This document shows, one piece after another, positions 43,863 to 52,278 of a DNA stretch of 64,000 bases (positions are counted from its first letter, which is position 1; every line of letters starts with the position of its first letter). The translations under genes and the position numbers were made by a program. The notes under the pieces were generated by a model. That model did not search any database. It saw nothing but the letters and a program-made list of their open reading frames with translations, and was not told the DNA's origin. Origin of the DNA: Asaia sp. W19 (GTDB lineage: Bacteria > Pseudomonadota > Alphaproteobacteria > Acetobacterales > Acetobacteraceae); the NCBI RefSeq assembly GCF_003994335.1, contig NZ_PNQZ01000040.1, forward strand, positions 17,670 through 81,669, read 5' to 3'.

Positions 43863-44855
43863 ATGGCATTGGATTTCCCCGCCCTCGTGATCACGAGGGA
43901 TGAAACGGGCCGGCAGGAAGTCACGCTGCGCCAGATGCGTGAAAGCGACCTTCCTGCGGGGAACGTGACCGTTCAAGTCGCGTATTCCGCGCTCAATTAC
44001 AAGGATGCGCTGGCAATCACGGGGCGCGCGCCCGTCATCCGACATTTCCCCATGGTACCGGGCATTGACCTTGCTGGCACGGTGACGCGCAGTGATGATC
44101 CCGCCTTCTCATCGGGTGATCGTGTCGTGCTTAATGGCTGGGGGTTGGGTGAAAAGCACTGGGGCGGATTATCCGGCATGGCGCGCGTGTCAGGCGACTG
44201 GCTGGTTCACCTGACCGACACCTTGTCACCCCGTCAGTCGATGATAATCGGCACAGCGGGTTACACCGCCATGTTGTGCGTCATGGCACTTGAGCGCCAT
44301 GGGATCCTACCCGGCAGCGGGCCTGTCATCGTCTCGGGAGCGTCAGGTGGTGTCGGCAGTATCGCGGTCATGCTGCTTTCCCGTCTCGGTTATCAGGTCG
44401 AGGCTGTGACCGGGCGACCAGAGCATGGCACGTGGCTGCGCTCACTGGGTGCTTCAGAAATTCTTGAACGCACCATGTTCACCCAACCGGGCAAACCTCT
44501 CGCGCATGAGCGATGGGCAGGCGCGGTCGACACGGCGGGCGGGCAGATACTTGCCAATATTTGTGCGGCAATGGCAGCGCGCGGGGTCGTGACGGCATGC
44601 GGGCTGGCCGCTGGCATGGCATTCCCGGCAACAGTGGCTCCCTTCATTCTCCGTGGCGTTTCCCTGATCGGAATCGACAGCGTGTATTGTCCGCGCGCCC
44701 TCAGAGTGGAAGCGTGGCGACGCCTGTCTGAACAGGTCGATCATGCAGTGCTCGAGACCCTGGCACACGAAATCACGCTGCACGATGTCGAAGCGGCCGC
44801 GAACGACTTGCTGGAAGGGCGGCACCGGGGCAGGCTGCTGGTCGCGATCAAATGA
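43863..44855 (+). CDS. acuI: Acryloyl-CoA reductase-type MDR oxidoreductase (AcuI/YhdH)
   Basis: Codes for 330 residues of the YhdH/AcuI branch. Marks are ALNYKDALAITGRAPVIR, PMVPGIDLAGTV, DRVVLNGWGLGEKHWGG, GTAGYTAMLCVMALE, VIVSGASGGVGSIAVMLL and GIDSVYCPRALR. AcuI reduces acryloyl-CoA with NADPH and protects from toxic acrylate. It follows the HxlR-type gene by 24 bases with its own ribosome-binding site (GAAGAGGAACAGG) and is likely co-regulated with it and the divergent MDR gene. The exact substrate here is inferred. Confidence 0.88.
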   Translation: MALDFPALVITRDETGRQEVTLRQMRESDLPAGNVTVQVAYSALNYKDALAITGRAPVIRHFPMVPGIDLAGTVTRSDDPAFSSGDRVVLNGWGLGEKHWGGLSGMARVSGDWLVHLTDTLSPRQSMIIGTAGYTAMLCVMALERHGILPGSGPVIVSGASGGVGSIAVMLLSRLGYQVEAVTGRPEHGTWLRSLGASEILERTMFTQPGKPLAHERWAGAVDTAGGQILANICAAMAARGVVTACGLAAGMAFPATVAPFILRGVSLIGIDSVYCPRALRVEAWRRLSEQVDHAVLETLAHEITLHDVEAAANDLLEGRHRGRLLVAIK

Positions 44856-45034
44856 CGCGCAGCTATGGGCCTTGAAGCGAAAACGGGAAGCCAGATATGC
44901 CGCGAACCGGATGGATCGCCCGTCTGCCTATGAGGCGTGATAAACGCGACCTGGGCCGCCATTCGATCATGGGGTGCTGAACGCGTTCTGTCTCGATAGG
45001 CAACAGAACCAGATGCGGAGCGAGAGCACACCTG

Positions 45035-45931
45035 TCAGCGCGCGTATACCTCGTTCCGAAGGCGCTCAGTGACCAACTCCAGAAATACACGCAGTCGGTG
45101 AGGCATATGGCGACCGGCCGGGTAGATAGCGGAGACCGGGGCGGGCTCGCCATGCCATTGGGATAGCACGCGCACCAGCGTACCATCGCTCAGGTCCTGT
45201 GCCACGTCGATGCCGGATTTGAATATCAGTCCCAACCCCATACGCGCCCAGTCATGGGCCACGTCGCCGCTGTCAGTGTAGAGCCTGCCTGAGGGGCGTA
45301 TCGTCATCCTGCGTCCACCGGGCCCGATCAGTTCCCAGTCCATGATGCTGCCGTAACGGAGCACATCATGCCGTGATAGCACCTCTGGCGACAATGGGGT
45401 GCCATATCGGGCGAGATAATCAGGACTGGCGACGATCACGCGGCAGCTATCGGCCAGCTTCCTGATGCGCAAACTTGAATCAGTTACGGCCCCGATACGG
45501 ATCACGACATCCAGCGATTCATCGACGAGCCCCGCAATGCGGTCGCTCAGATGAAGATCAATCCTCAGATTCGGCCATTGCGCCATCAGTGCGGCGCAGA
45601 GAGGGGCGATCACGCGGCGCCCGAGCGCTGCGGGAGCACCGACCCGCAATAGGCCATGGGGCTCGCGTCGACGCTCCATGAACTGGGCTTCAATATCGCC
45701 CACCCCCGTCAGGATGGTGTGTGCGCGTTCAAGCAGGAAAGCGCCTTCCTCCGTCAGGGAAGACTGGCGGGTGGTGCGTATGAAGAGAGTGACGCCAAGC
45801 CGTTTTTCAAGCCCTGCCAAGCGCTTGCTGGCCATGTTGACAGCCAAACCGAGTTCGCGCGCAGCCCCCGTGATGCTGCCATGGTGCGCGATCCTTGTGA
45901 AAAGCCGCAAATCTGACAGGGCGTCGAGCAT
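45035..45931 (-). CDS. LysR family transcriptional regulator
   Basis: Codes for 298 residues. The N-terminal winged helix-turn-helix reads GSITGAARELGLAVNMASKRLAGLEKRLGV (in segments), followed by a dimerisation helix and the periplasmic-binding-like effector domain with VVIRIGAVTDSSLRIRKL. The ATG at 45931 has a good ribosome-binding site (AGGAG); a GTG at 45967 adds 12 residues. It is read divergently from the Tat-exported deacetylase gene (101 bases), so it probably controls the deacetylase-SDR-SnoaL run. Confidence 0.9.
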   Translation of the reverse strand: MLDALSDLRLFTRIAHHGSITGAARELGLAVNMASKRLAGLEKRLGVTLFIRTTRQSSLTEEGAFLLERAHTILTGVGDIEAQFMERRREPHGLLRVGAPAALGRRVIAPLCAALMAQWPNLRIDLHLSDRIAGLVDESLDVVIRIGAVTDSSLRIRKLADSCRVIVASPDYLARYGTPLSPEVLSRHDVLRYGSIMDWELIGPGGRRMTIRPSGRLYTDSGDVAHDWARMGLGLIFKSGIDVAQDLSDGTLVRVLSQWHGEPAPVSAIYPAGRHMPHRLRVFLELVTERLRNEVYAR

Positions 45932-46032
45932 GATTATCTCCTGAGGGGAGAATATCATTCTCCTCACCGACGGCTACTCTCCTGACGAAGGCAACGGCAA
46001 TTTCTCAACCAGAAACGGAGGAGAAACGCATC

Positions 46033-47055
46033 ATGGCCGAGACAGAAGCCCGGAATAAGTATGCCCTTTCCCGCCGCAGCCTGATGATGGCGGGCGGCGC
46101 AGCAGCAGGAGCGGGGCTGGCCGAGCGCACAGGGCAGGCCCGCGCAGCAATACCGTCGGAACAGAAGGAAGGCGACTTCTGGCCGGATCGAGCGCGGCTC
46201 GCCATCAGCCTGTCTCTCATGTTCGAGGGGGGCGGTCAGCCGATCTCGGGCGCCGGCGGGGTCATTCCTGACCCGATCGCACAGCATGTCCCGGATCTGC
46301 CAACCAATGCGTTTTTCGCCTATGGACATTACGAGGGCATACCGCGGCTGCTCGATCTGATGGACAGACACGAGATCAAGCTCAGTTCGTTCATGATTGG
46401 CGATGCTGTCGAGACCGCACCTGACCTCGCGAGGGAGATCGTCAGGCGTGGCCATGAGGCCGCTGCCCATGGTCGTCGCTGGGAGAACTCCTATCAGCTA
46501 TCGCCCGATGAGGAGAAACGCTTCATCGCCAGCAGCGTGGAGACGATCCATCGGATTACAGGCCAGCGAGCCGTAGGGTGGAATGCCTACTGGATGCGTA
46601 ATTCGGTGCATTTCCTCGAAAGCCTGCAGGAGCTCGGTTTTCTCTACCATATCGATGAGCCGAGCCATGATGAGCCGTTTATCATTCCGGTGCGAGGCCG
46701 CGATTTCGTGACAGTCCCCTATACATTCCACATGAACGACATCGTTTCCTTCCCCTTCCAGGGGTGGGATCCGGGGGCTTATGAGCAGGCATTGAAGGAC
46801 GAGTTCGATCAGCTTTATGACGAGGGCGCAACGCGCCGCCGCATGATGGTGATCAGCCTGCATGACCGGATTTCGGGCCATGCAGGGCGGGTGAGGGCGC
46901 TTGATCGTTTCCTCACTTACGCGCGCAGCAAGCCCGGTGTCTGGTTCGCCCGCAAGGACGAGATTGCCCGACACGCCCTCGCCACACGATCAGTCACCCC
47001 GGTGCTGCATCGCGGCTCCCCCCTTGTCACCGGCCTGCCCGGAACTTTGTCCTGA
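46033..47055 (+). CDS. Tat-exported polysaccharide deacetylase-family protein
   Basis: Codes for 340 residues. A twin-arginine signal (LSRRSLMMAGGAAAGAGLAE) is followed by a NodB-like domain: AISLSLMFEGGG, then HYEGIPRLLDLMDRHEIKLS, GHEAAAHGRRWEN and a late MVISLHDRISGHAGRV. The pattern resembles the allantoinase/PuuE-type (urate) branch more than chitin deacetylases. The aspartate that starts the canonical TFDD motif is replaced (LSLMFEGG), so activity on a sugar is uncertain. It should fold in the cytoplasm and be exported by Tat. It precedes an SDR and SnoaL-like gene on the same strand. Confidence 0.85.
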   Translation: MAETEARNKYALSRRSLMMAGGAAAGAGLAERTGQARAAIPSEQKEGDFWPDRARLAISLSLMFEGGGQPISGAGGVIPDPIAQHVPDLPTNAFFAYGHYEGIPRLLDLMDRHEIKLSSFMIGDAVETAPDLAREIVRRGHEAAAHGRRWENSYQLSPDEEKRFIASSVETIHRITGQRAVGWNAYWMRNSVHFLESLQELGFLYHIDEPSHDEPFIIPVRGRDFVTVPYTFHMNDIVSFPFQGWDPGAYEQALKDEFDQLYDEGATRRRMMVISLHDRISGHAGRVRALDRFLTYARSKPGVWFARKDEIARHALATRSVTPVLHRGSPLVTGLPGTLS

Positions 47056-47083
47056 AATGACCGCACTTCGAGGAACTATTCCC

Positions 47084-47800
47084 ATGACCTACGACCTAAA
47101 CGGTAAGCGGATTCTTGTCATCGGTGGCAGTTCGGGCATTGGGCTCGCGGCCGCCCGGACCGCCCTGATGAAGGGGGCGCTTGTCACGATCGTATCCCGC
47201 TCTTTGGAGAAACTCGAAAGTGCTCGCGCCGAGCTTGGTGACGCCTGCCGATGCACGGTGCTCGATATAAGAGACTTCGATGCTGTCGCAGCCTTCTTCA
47301 ACGCATATCCCGAATGGGATCACATCGTCATCTCGGCAGCGCAGACACCCAGCGGGCCGATAAGGAGCCTGTCGATGCACGAAGCCCGTCAGGCGGTTGA
47401 TAGCAAATTCTGGGGGGCTTATCACGTCGCCAAGGCGGCACGGCTCTCGGCTTCGGGCAGCCTGACCCTGGTGTCAGGGTTCCTGAGCGTTCGCCCCTCC
47501 GCATCCTCCGTACTCCAGGGGGCGATCAATGCTGCTCTTGAAGGGTTGGTTCGTGGGTTGGCGCTCGAACTGTCACCCATCCGCGTGAATGCGGTCTCGC
47601 CGGGGCTTATTGATACGCCACTTTGGGCCAAGATGGACGAGGGCAAGCGCGCCGCCATGTTCGCGCGGGCAGGGGAGCACCTTCCGGCAGGACGGGTGGG
47701 CAACGCTGACGATATCGCGCAGGCGATCCTGTTTGTAATGCGTAACGGCTTCGCCACGGGCTCTACGGTGCGTGTAGATGGTGGCGGAGCGATAGGCTGA
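47084..47800 (+). CDS. Short-chain dehydrogenase/reductase with atypical active site
   Basis: Codes for 238 residues of the classical SDR fold. The cofactor loop ILVIGGSSGIGLAAARTA and the NNAG-like strand VISAAQTPSG are visible, as is the active-site serine region SLTLVSGFLSV and VNAVSPGLIDTPLW. The Tyr-x3-Lys pair expected near the next helix (YSASKAA in classical members) is replaced by SVLQGAINAA, so both catalytic residues are missing. Such SDR-like proteins exist and may still bind NAD(P). The ATG at 47084 has a GAGGA ribosome-binding site; 47057 is also possible. It is 28 bases after the deacetylase and four bases before the SnoaL-like gene. Confidence 0.88.
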   Translation: MTYDLNGKRILVIGGSSGIGLAAARTALMKGALVTIVSRSLEKLESARAELGDACRCTVLDIRDFDAVAAFFNAYPEWDHIVISAAQTPSGPIRSLSMHEARQAVDSKFWGAYHVAKAARLSASGSLTLVSGFLSVRPSASSVLQGAINAALEGLVRGLALELSPIRVNAVSPGLIDTPLWAKMDEGKRAAMFARAGEHLPAGRVGNADDIAQAILFVMRNGFATGSTVRVDGGGAIG

Positions 47801-47803
47801 CTC

Positions 47804-48340
47804 ATGCGCAAGATCCTCTTCGCCCTCACACTGTCGGCGCTTCCTGCCTACGCGCGTGCTGCACCTGTCGGCACTCCTGCTATCATCACAGGGATCGTGC
47901 TTCCAGCGCCGCAGCGACCCGAAGACGCGCGGGAAACGCTTGAGGCGGCACGCGCATTTTATGATTTCTGGAATACTGGAGACCGGTCTCTTTTGAGACG
48001 GGCTATCGCGCCAAGTTTCGTTGATCATACGCCGCCGCCGGGCCGCGTTGCCGGCCCAGAGGGGCCGGCCCTTGCCGCCCGGGAGTTCCTGAAAGCGATT
48101 CCAGACCTTCAGGTGACCGTGACACGGATGGTCTTGTCGGGACCCTATGTCACTGTACACATGCATTTTGACGGTCATTTTACCGGCTCGATGGGGGGGC
48201 ATCTTGGACGGGGCCAGACGATCCATTTCATCGCAACCGATCTGCTGAGGGTAACCGGCGGACGGATCACGGATAACTGGCATCTGGAGGATAATCTGGC
48301 CCTTCAGACAGAGATGGGCCTTATACAGCACGTGCCGTGA
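47804..48340 (+). CDS. Exported SnoaL-like protein
   Basis: Codes for 178 residues. A signal peptide (KILFALTLSALPAYARAAP) precedes an NTF2/SnoaL-like domain: LEAARAFYDFWNTGDRSLL, FVDHTPPPGR, REFLKAIPDLQVTVTRM and FIATDLLRVTGGRITDNWHLEDN, the pattern of ester cyclase-like and polyketide cyclase-like proteins. The function is unknown; it is expected in the periplasm. It starts four bases after the SDR stop, so the deacetylase-SDR-SnoaL genes form one transcription unit. Confidence 0.85.
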   Translation: MRKILFALTLSALPAYARAAPVGTPAIITGIVLPAPQRPEDARETLEAARAFYDFWNTGDRSLLRRAIAPSFVDHTPPPGRVAGPEGPALAAREFLKAIPDLQVTVTRMVLSGPYVTVHMHFDGHFTGSMGGHLGRGQTIHFIATDLLRVTGGRITDNWHLEDNLALQTEMGLIQHVP

Positions 48341-48771
48341 CCGGATGCCAACTCGTTGGAAGCCTTCCCATGGTTGATGAGAAAAGTCAGGACGCATCTC
48401 AAGAGCAACGGGACCAACGCAATCAAGCAAGGCCGTGGCCCGGACCGGCACGTGGGGTCGAGCAGGTCGTTCATTTGGCGTTCGGAGCGCGGCGCCGAAC
48501 GACGATTGCCCAGCCATTGAGACGTTGGTGACGACAGAGCTCCCCAGAAGGTTATCCGTGAATGCGGTAGCCCGACGCGAGACTTCCGGAAACCCGCGAA
48601 CCACTTCCCTTTCGATCTTCTGCACGTGTCACTCCCTAAGCCCGGTGTTCGGGACAAGCTTTCTCAGGGGGTGGAACATCGTCTGTGATCAAACGTAATG
48701 ACCGCGGGTGCGGACGGTGTCAGCATCTGTTGCGCCCTCACAGTTCATCCACACCATCATCGAGAGGCCCC
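48341..48771. other. Gap with decayed-looking sequence
   Basis: No supported gene lies in these 431 bases. Long open frames exist on the minus strand across this stretch and into the SnoaL gene, but they resemble nothing recognised and have no ribosome-binding site. The composition is like that of coding DNA, so it may be the remnant of a lost gene. Confidence 0.4.
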
Positions 48772-49170
48772 ATGGTCCATCCGGAATACGATATAATCGC
48801 TGGCGTGATCATGCTGGCGCTGGTCAATATCCTCTGGGCAGGCGCTGCAAAGACACGGCAATACGGGACGAAATGGAACACGGGCGCACGCGATGCGGAG
48901 ATGCCCGCGTTGCAGCCGCTTCCTGCGCGCCTGTCCCGCGCCCAGGCCAATCTCTTCGAGACCCTGCCGCTTTTTGTTGCGGCGATGCTGGGCGCCCTTC
49001 TGGCAGGTCATGAAGGCTGGAAGACCATGTGGGGCGGATTTATCTATCTTGGCGCGCGCATTGCCTATCTGCCGCTCTATGCTGCGGGTATTCCGGTCAT
49101 ACGCACGATCGTTTTCATGTGCTCTCTGATCGGCTTGCTGCTGGTTCTCTGGGCGTTGATAGCAGGCTAA
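48772..49170 (+). CDS. MAPEG family membrane protein
   Basis: Codes for 132 residues with four membrane helices (DIIAGVIMLALVNILWAGAAK, LFETLPLFVAAMLGALLAG, FIYLGARIAYLPLYAAG, RTIVFMCSLIGLLLVLWAL). The ETLPLF and YLGARIAYLPLYAAG segments are the MAPEG signature. These proteins include glutathione-dependent transferases and peroxidases in membranes. The start at 48772 has a CGAGAGG ribosome-binding site. A glutathione S-transferase pseudogene follows, which suggests a former detoxification pair. Confidence 0.85.
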   Translation: MVHPEYDIIAGVIMLALVNILWAGAAKTRQYGTKWNTGARDAEMPALQPLPARLSRAQANLFETLPLFVAAMLGALLAGHEGWKTMWGGFIYLGARIAYLPLYAAGIPVIRTIVFMCSLIGLLLVLWALIAG

Positions 49171-49256
49171 GCGCTCCATCCGGTCATTGCCGCGGAGGAC
49201 AGGATATCATTCTGCCCGAGGCGCGCCTTGGAGATATCAGGGAGGGGGGCTTCCAT

Positions 49257-49886
49257 ATCTCGGATCATTTTCTACACTCCCCCCTTTCTCGAGGGCGGAT
49301 CGTGCGCTGGATGCTCGAAGAAACGGGACAACCCTAAGAGACTAGAGTGTTGGCGTTCGGGCCGCAGATGAAATCAGCAGACTATCTCGCCACCAATCCC
49401 ATGGGCGAGGTTCCTGTGCCCGAGCATGGTGAGGCGATTTTTACCGAGGTCGCTGCCTGCCGCGCCTATCTCGCGTCAACATTTCCCGAACGTCGGCTTT
49501 CTCCCGCCCCGGGGACTGTTGAGATCACAGCGTACCATCGATGGATGCTTTTCGCCGCTGGCCCCTGTGAAACTGCACCGACAAATGTGTCGCTGGGCCT
49601 GCATGTTCCAGACAGCCCCCAAGCACAGGGACGCTCTGGCTATGGCTTGCTTCAATCTGTCATCGATACGCTTCGCGGCATTCTCGGTGATGGGAGGGAC
49701 TATATTACAGGGAATTCTTTTAGTAGGGCGGATGTTTATCTCGGCTCCCCAATTCAGTGGGGCGTGAAATTCGGCTGCATGACGCTAGCATCCGAAAATG
49801 GGGAATATCTTTATCGTCTGACATCGCGCCCTGCGGCCATACGCGCTCGCGCCCTTGATGACGCGCTCCTCTCGTCGCAGGATTGA
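49257..49886 (+). pseudogene. Glutathione S-transferase, interrupted by an in-frame TAA
   Basis: One continuous frame encodes a glutathione S-transferase, with the thioredoxin-like start HSPLSRGRIVRWMLEETGQP, then a TAA at 49335-49337, then ETRVLAFGPQMKSADYLATNPMGEVPVP and a helical C-terminal domain (GNSFSRADVYLGSPIQW). Relatives have a tyrosine where the stop stands (GxPYE), so a single TAT/TAC to TAA change fits. The expected start codon is also missing: ATC stands at 49257 where ATG would be, behind a GGAGGGGG site. A GTG at 49347 could start a truncated protein without the glutathione-binding site. Confidence 0.8.
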
Positions 49887-50401
49887 GCGATTTCTGCCGC
49901 ATGCTCGGAGCTGCCCCCAACAGGGAGGAACTCGCGGGCCCGCCTTCCTTGAGCCGGCACCCTGGTTGCGGCGTTGACGGCGCAAGGCGGGCCTCGATAC
50001 CGAAAGCGTGCCTGACCTCCTAGGGTTGGCCTGTTCAGGTAGCGCGACTTGCGCGGGCAGGCTTTGCGTCACCTTCGATACCTAGGGCATGAAATGCGTC
50101 TGACGGCTCCCTGCTTCCCGCTTAGATTCCATTTGCCGAGAGCTGCAACGCGGCGGGCAGAAAAGCTTGTTCCGGGGCAGGTTGAACCGTGGTCGGTTCG
50201 CAGAACATGAATAACGCGTTGATGCGAGGATTGCCCAGTGCGATGCCCAGTGCGATGCCCCTGTCACATGCCTCATATGCTTAGTGGCGCAATGCATCTC
50301 TGAAGTGACGCTTGCTCCGCCAAACGCGCCCTGCCGACATTCTCGCGAGTTCTCACACACCGCACTTGCGAATCAGAACGCAGACTCATATTGTCCGCGT
50401 T
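49887..50401. other. Gap before the Rrf2-type gene
   Basis: No gene is supported in this 515-base stretch. It contains a short tandem repeat, two copies of GCCCAGTGCGAT at 50233-50256 plus a partial third. The promoter of the Rrf2-cupin-epimerase run should lie in its last part. Confidence 0.5.
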
Positions 50402-50941
50402 ATGGCACTTTATGGCGCAAGCACCGAATACGTTCTTCACAGCCTGATCTGGCTCGTTGAACACACTGAACCTGTCAGCAGCCTTGATCTTGCTGATCTT
50501 CAGAAGATACCGGGGGCCTTCGTGGCAAAGCTGCTTCCCAAGCTTGAAAAGGCGGGCATCTTGCACGCCTCTGAAGGGCTGAGGGGCGGATATATGCTGG
50601 CCAGGCCCGCGCAGGAGATCAGTATTCTCTCGGTCGTGGATGCGATCGAGGGAAGGAAAAGCCTTTTCAACTGTCAGGAAATCCGGGCGCGCTGTGCCCT
50701 GTTTTCCGATGCCGCACCGACATGGGCTACTCATGGAGTCTGTGGAATTCATGCGGCCATGCTTCGTGCCGAGCACGCCATGAGGCAGGAGCTTGCAGAA
50801 ACGACTTTGGCTGATCTGGCCGGTCTGGTTCGGGAAAAAGCTCCGCCGAAATTCCGGGCTGACGCCGAATCATGGTTCGGGACACGCGTGAAAACGCGCA
50901 AGGACGGAGCGGTCCGCAAGAAAAAGAGCGCCAAACGATAA
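50402..50941 (+). CDS. Rrf2 family transcriptional regulator
   Basis: Codes for 179 residues. The winged helix-turn-helix (SSLDLADLQKIPGAFVAKLLPKLEKAGIL, GLRGGYMLARPAQEISILSVVDAIEG in segments) is of Rrf2 type. Three cysteines follow (FNCQEIRARC and GVCGIH), spaced like the iron-sulfur ligands of IscR/NsrR-type proteins, so an Fe-S or redox sensing role is plausible. The tail is lysine-rich. The ATG at 50402 is chosen at the start of the domain; a longer frame exists to 50312. It is followed after 20 bases by a cupin gene and probably regulates this transcription unit. Confidence 0.88.
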   Translation: MALYGASTEYVLHSLIWLVEHTEPVSSLDLADLQKIPGAFVAKLLPKLEKAGILHASEGLRGGYMLARPAQEISILSVVDAIEGRKSLFNCQEIRARCALFSDAAPTWATHGVCGIHAAMLRAEHAMRQELAETTLADLAGLVREKAPPKFRADAESWFGTRVKTRKDGAVRKKKSAKR

Positions 50942-50961
50942 CCAGAGCGAGGACGATACAA

Positions 50962-51354
50962 ATGATGAAGCTATTGGGCGCCGCCACGGCGCTGTTACTC
51001 GTCAGCACGAATTACGCACGAGCCGAAACGGCGGTGACGCCGCTGCTGACACATGAACTTCAAGGGGTCCCGGGCAAGGAGGGCGCTATGCTCGTGGTGG
51101 ACTATCCGCCGGGCGGAAGCGACCCAATTCATCGACACAACGCTTCGGTGTTCGTCTATGTGCTCGAGGGCTCCGTGGTCATGCAGGTCAAGGGCCAGAA
51201 GGCGGTGACCCTGAATAAAGGGCAAACCTTCTTCGAAGGTCCACAAGATGTGCACCTTGTCGGGCGCAATGCCAGCAAGTCCGAACCGGCAAAGTTTCTG
51301 GCCTTTTTCGTAAAAGACCAAGCCTCTCCTTTCGTCATGCCTGCCAAGCCGTGA
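50962..51354 (+). CDS. Exported cupin-domain protein
   Basis: Codes for 130 residues. A signal peptide (LLGAATALLLVSTNYARAE) is followed by a single cupin with motif 1 GGSDPIHRHNASVFVYVLEGSV and motif 2 GQTFFEGPQDVHLVGRN, a small metal-binding barrel. Expected location is the periplasm. Function unknown. It is the second gene of the run Rrf2-cupin-epimerase, with a GAGG ribosome-binding site and 12 bases to the next gene. Confidence 0.85.
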   Translation: MMKLLGAATALLLVSTNYARAETAVTPLLTHELQGVPGKEGAMLVVDYPPGGSDPIHRHNASVFVYVLEGSVVMQVKGQKAVTLNKGQTFFEGPQDVHLVGRNASKSEPAKFLAFFVKDQASPFVMPAKP

Positions 51355-51366
51355 GAGGATGAGTCG

Positions 51367-52278
51367 ATGCGTATATTTGTTGCGGGCGCGAGCGGCGCCC
51401 TGGGGCGCCCTCTGCTGAAACGCCTGATTCGGGCGGGTTATGAGACCTATGGTTTAGCCAGTAAGGCCAAAAGCATCGATCTTATTACGGAAACCGGGGC
51501 TATCCCGGTTACGGGCGACGCCCTTGATCGAGACAGTCTGTTTTCGGCGATCGATCGCGTGAGGCCGGACGTCGTAATCGATCAGCTTACCTCGCTACCC
51601 GCTGACCCTGCGGACTTGCCCGCACGGTTGCCGTTCGATCGACAGCTTCGCCTGGAAGGAGGGGCTAATCTCCTAGCAGCGGCAGAGGCATTCGGCGTCC
51701 AGCGCTATCTTCAGCAATCTTCCGGTTTCTATCTGGATGGGGAGGGAGGCCTCGCGACCGAGCACTCACGCTTGCGGATCGAGGCGCCCGGACATATCGG
51801 ACAAAGCGCCAGGATGTACGCCGAGCTAGAAGCCAGGGTGTTGTCCTCTGCTGTCGTGGCTGGCTCAGCGTTACGCTACGGCTTCTTTTACGGCCCGGGA
51901 ACCTGGTATTGGAGGGATGGTCCGCTCAGTGACTGTGTCCGATCGGGCAACAACCCGATCTGTGGCGATGGGACTGCGGTTTTCTCCTTTATCCACGTGG
52001 AGGACGCGGCAGACGCCACATTGGCCGCGCTGTCAGCCCCGACGGGCATTTACAATATCGTGGACGACCAACCTGTCGAAGCGGCAGCATTCATTCGGGA
52101 TTTCGCGCGCTGGCTCGACGCTCCTGTTCCCGAACGACTTGATACCACAACGGCTCAGATGCGCTTTGGAGCCGAGGCACTTTATTATCATAATTGTTTG
52201 TCCGGGGCCGCGAATTCCAAGGCGCGCAACTCTCTCGCCCTGAAGGCCCGATCTTGCCCGTGGTCAAGTTGCGGCTGA
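51367..52278 (+). CDS. NAD-dependent epimerase/dehydratase family protein
   Basis: Codes for 303 residues of an extended SDR with cofactor loop IFVAGASGALGRPLLKRL, the strand-4 DVVIDQLTSLP, and a GSALRYGFFYGPG segment typical of atypical SDRs that have no YxxxK pair. FSFIHVEDAADATLAAL and GIYNIVDDQPV complete the family pattern. The last dozen residues look unusual compared with relatives (ending SCPWSSCG), so the 3' end may have a small frameshift or variation. Substrate unknown. Third gene of the Rrf2 run. Confidence 0.85.
   Translation: MRIFVAGASGALGRPLLKRLIRAGYETYGLASKAKSIDLITETGAIPVTGDALDRDSLFSAIDRVRPDVVIDQLTSLPADPADLPARLPFDRQLRLEGGANLLAAAEAFGVQRYLQQSSGFYLDGEGGLATEHSRLRIEAPGHIGQSARMYAELEARVLSSAVVAGSALRYGFFYGPGTWYWRDGPLSDCVRSGNNPICGDGTAVFSFIHVEDAADATLAALSAPTGIYNIVDDQPVEAAAFIRDFARWLDAPVPERLDTTTAQMRFGAEALYYHNCLSGAANSKARNSLALKARSCPWSSCG

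Noticed and set aside
47573..48625. 350-residue open frame on the minus strand opposite the SDR and SnoaL genes
   Set aside because: Arg-, Pro- and His-rich antisense product typical of shadow frames in high-GC DNA; the plus-strand genes are well supported.
50233..50260. 12-bp tandem repeat considered as a CRISPR-like or iteron structure
   Set aside because: Only two full copies and a partial third without spacers; too few for either.
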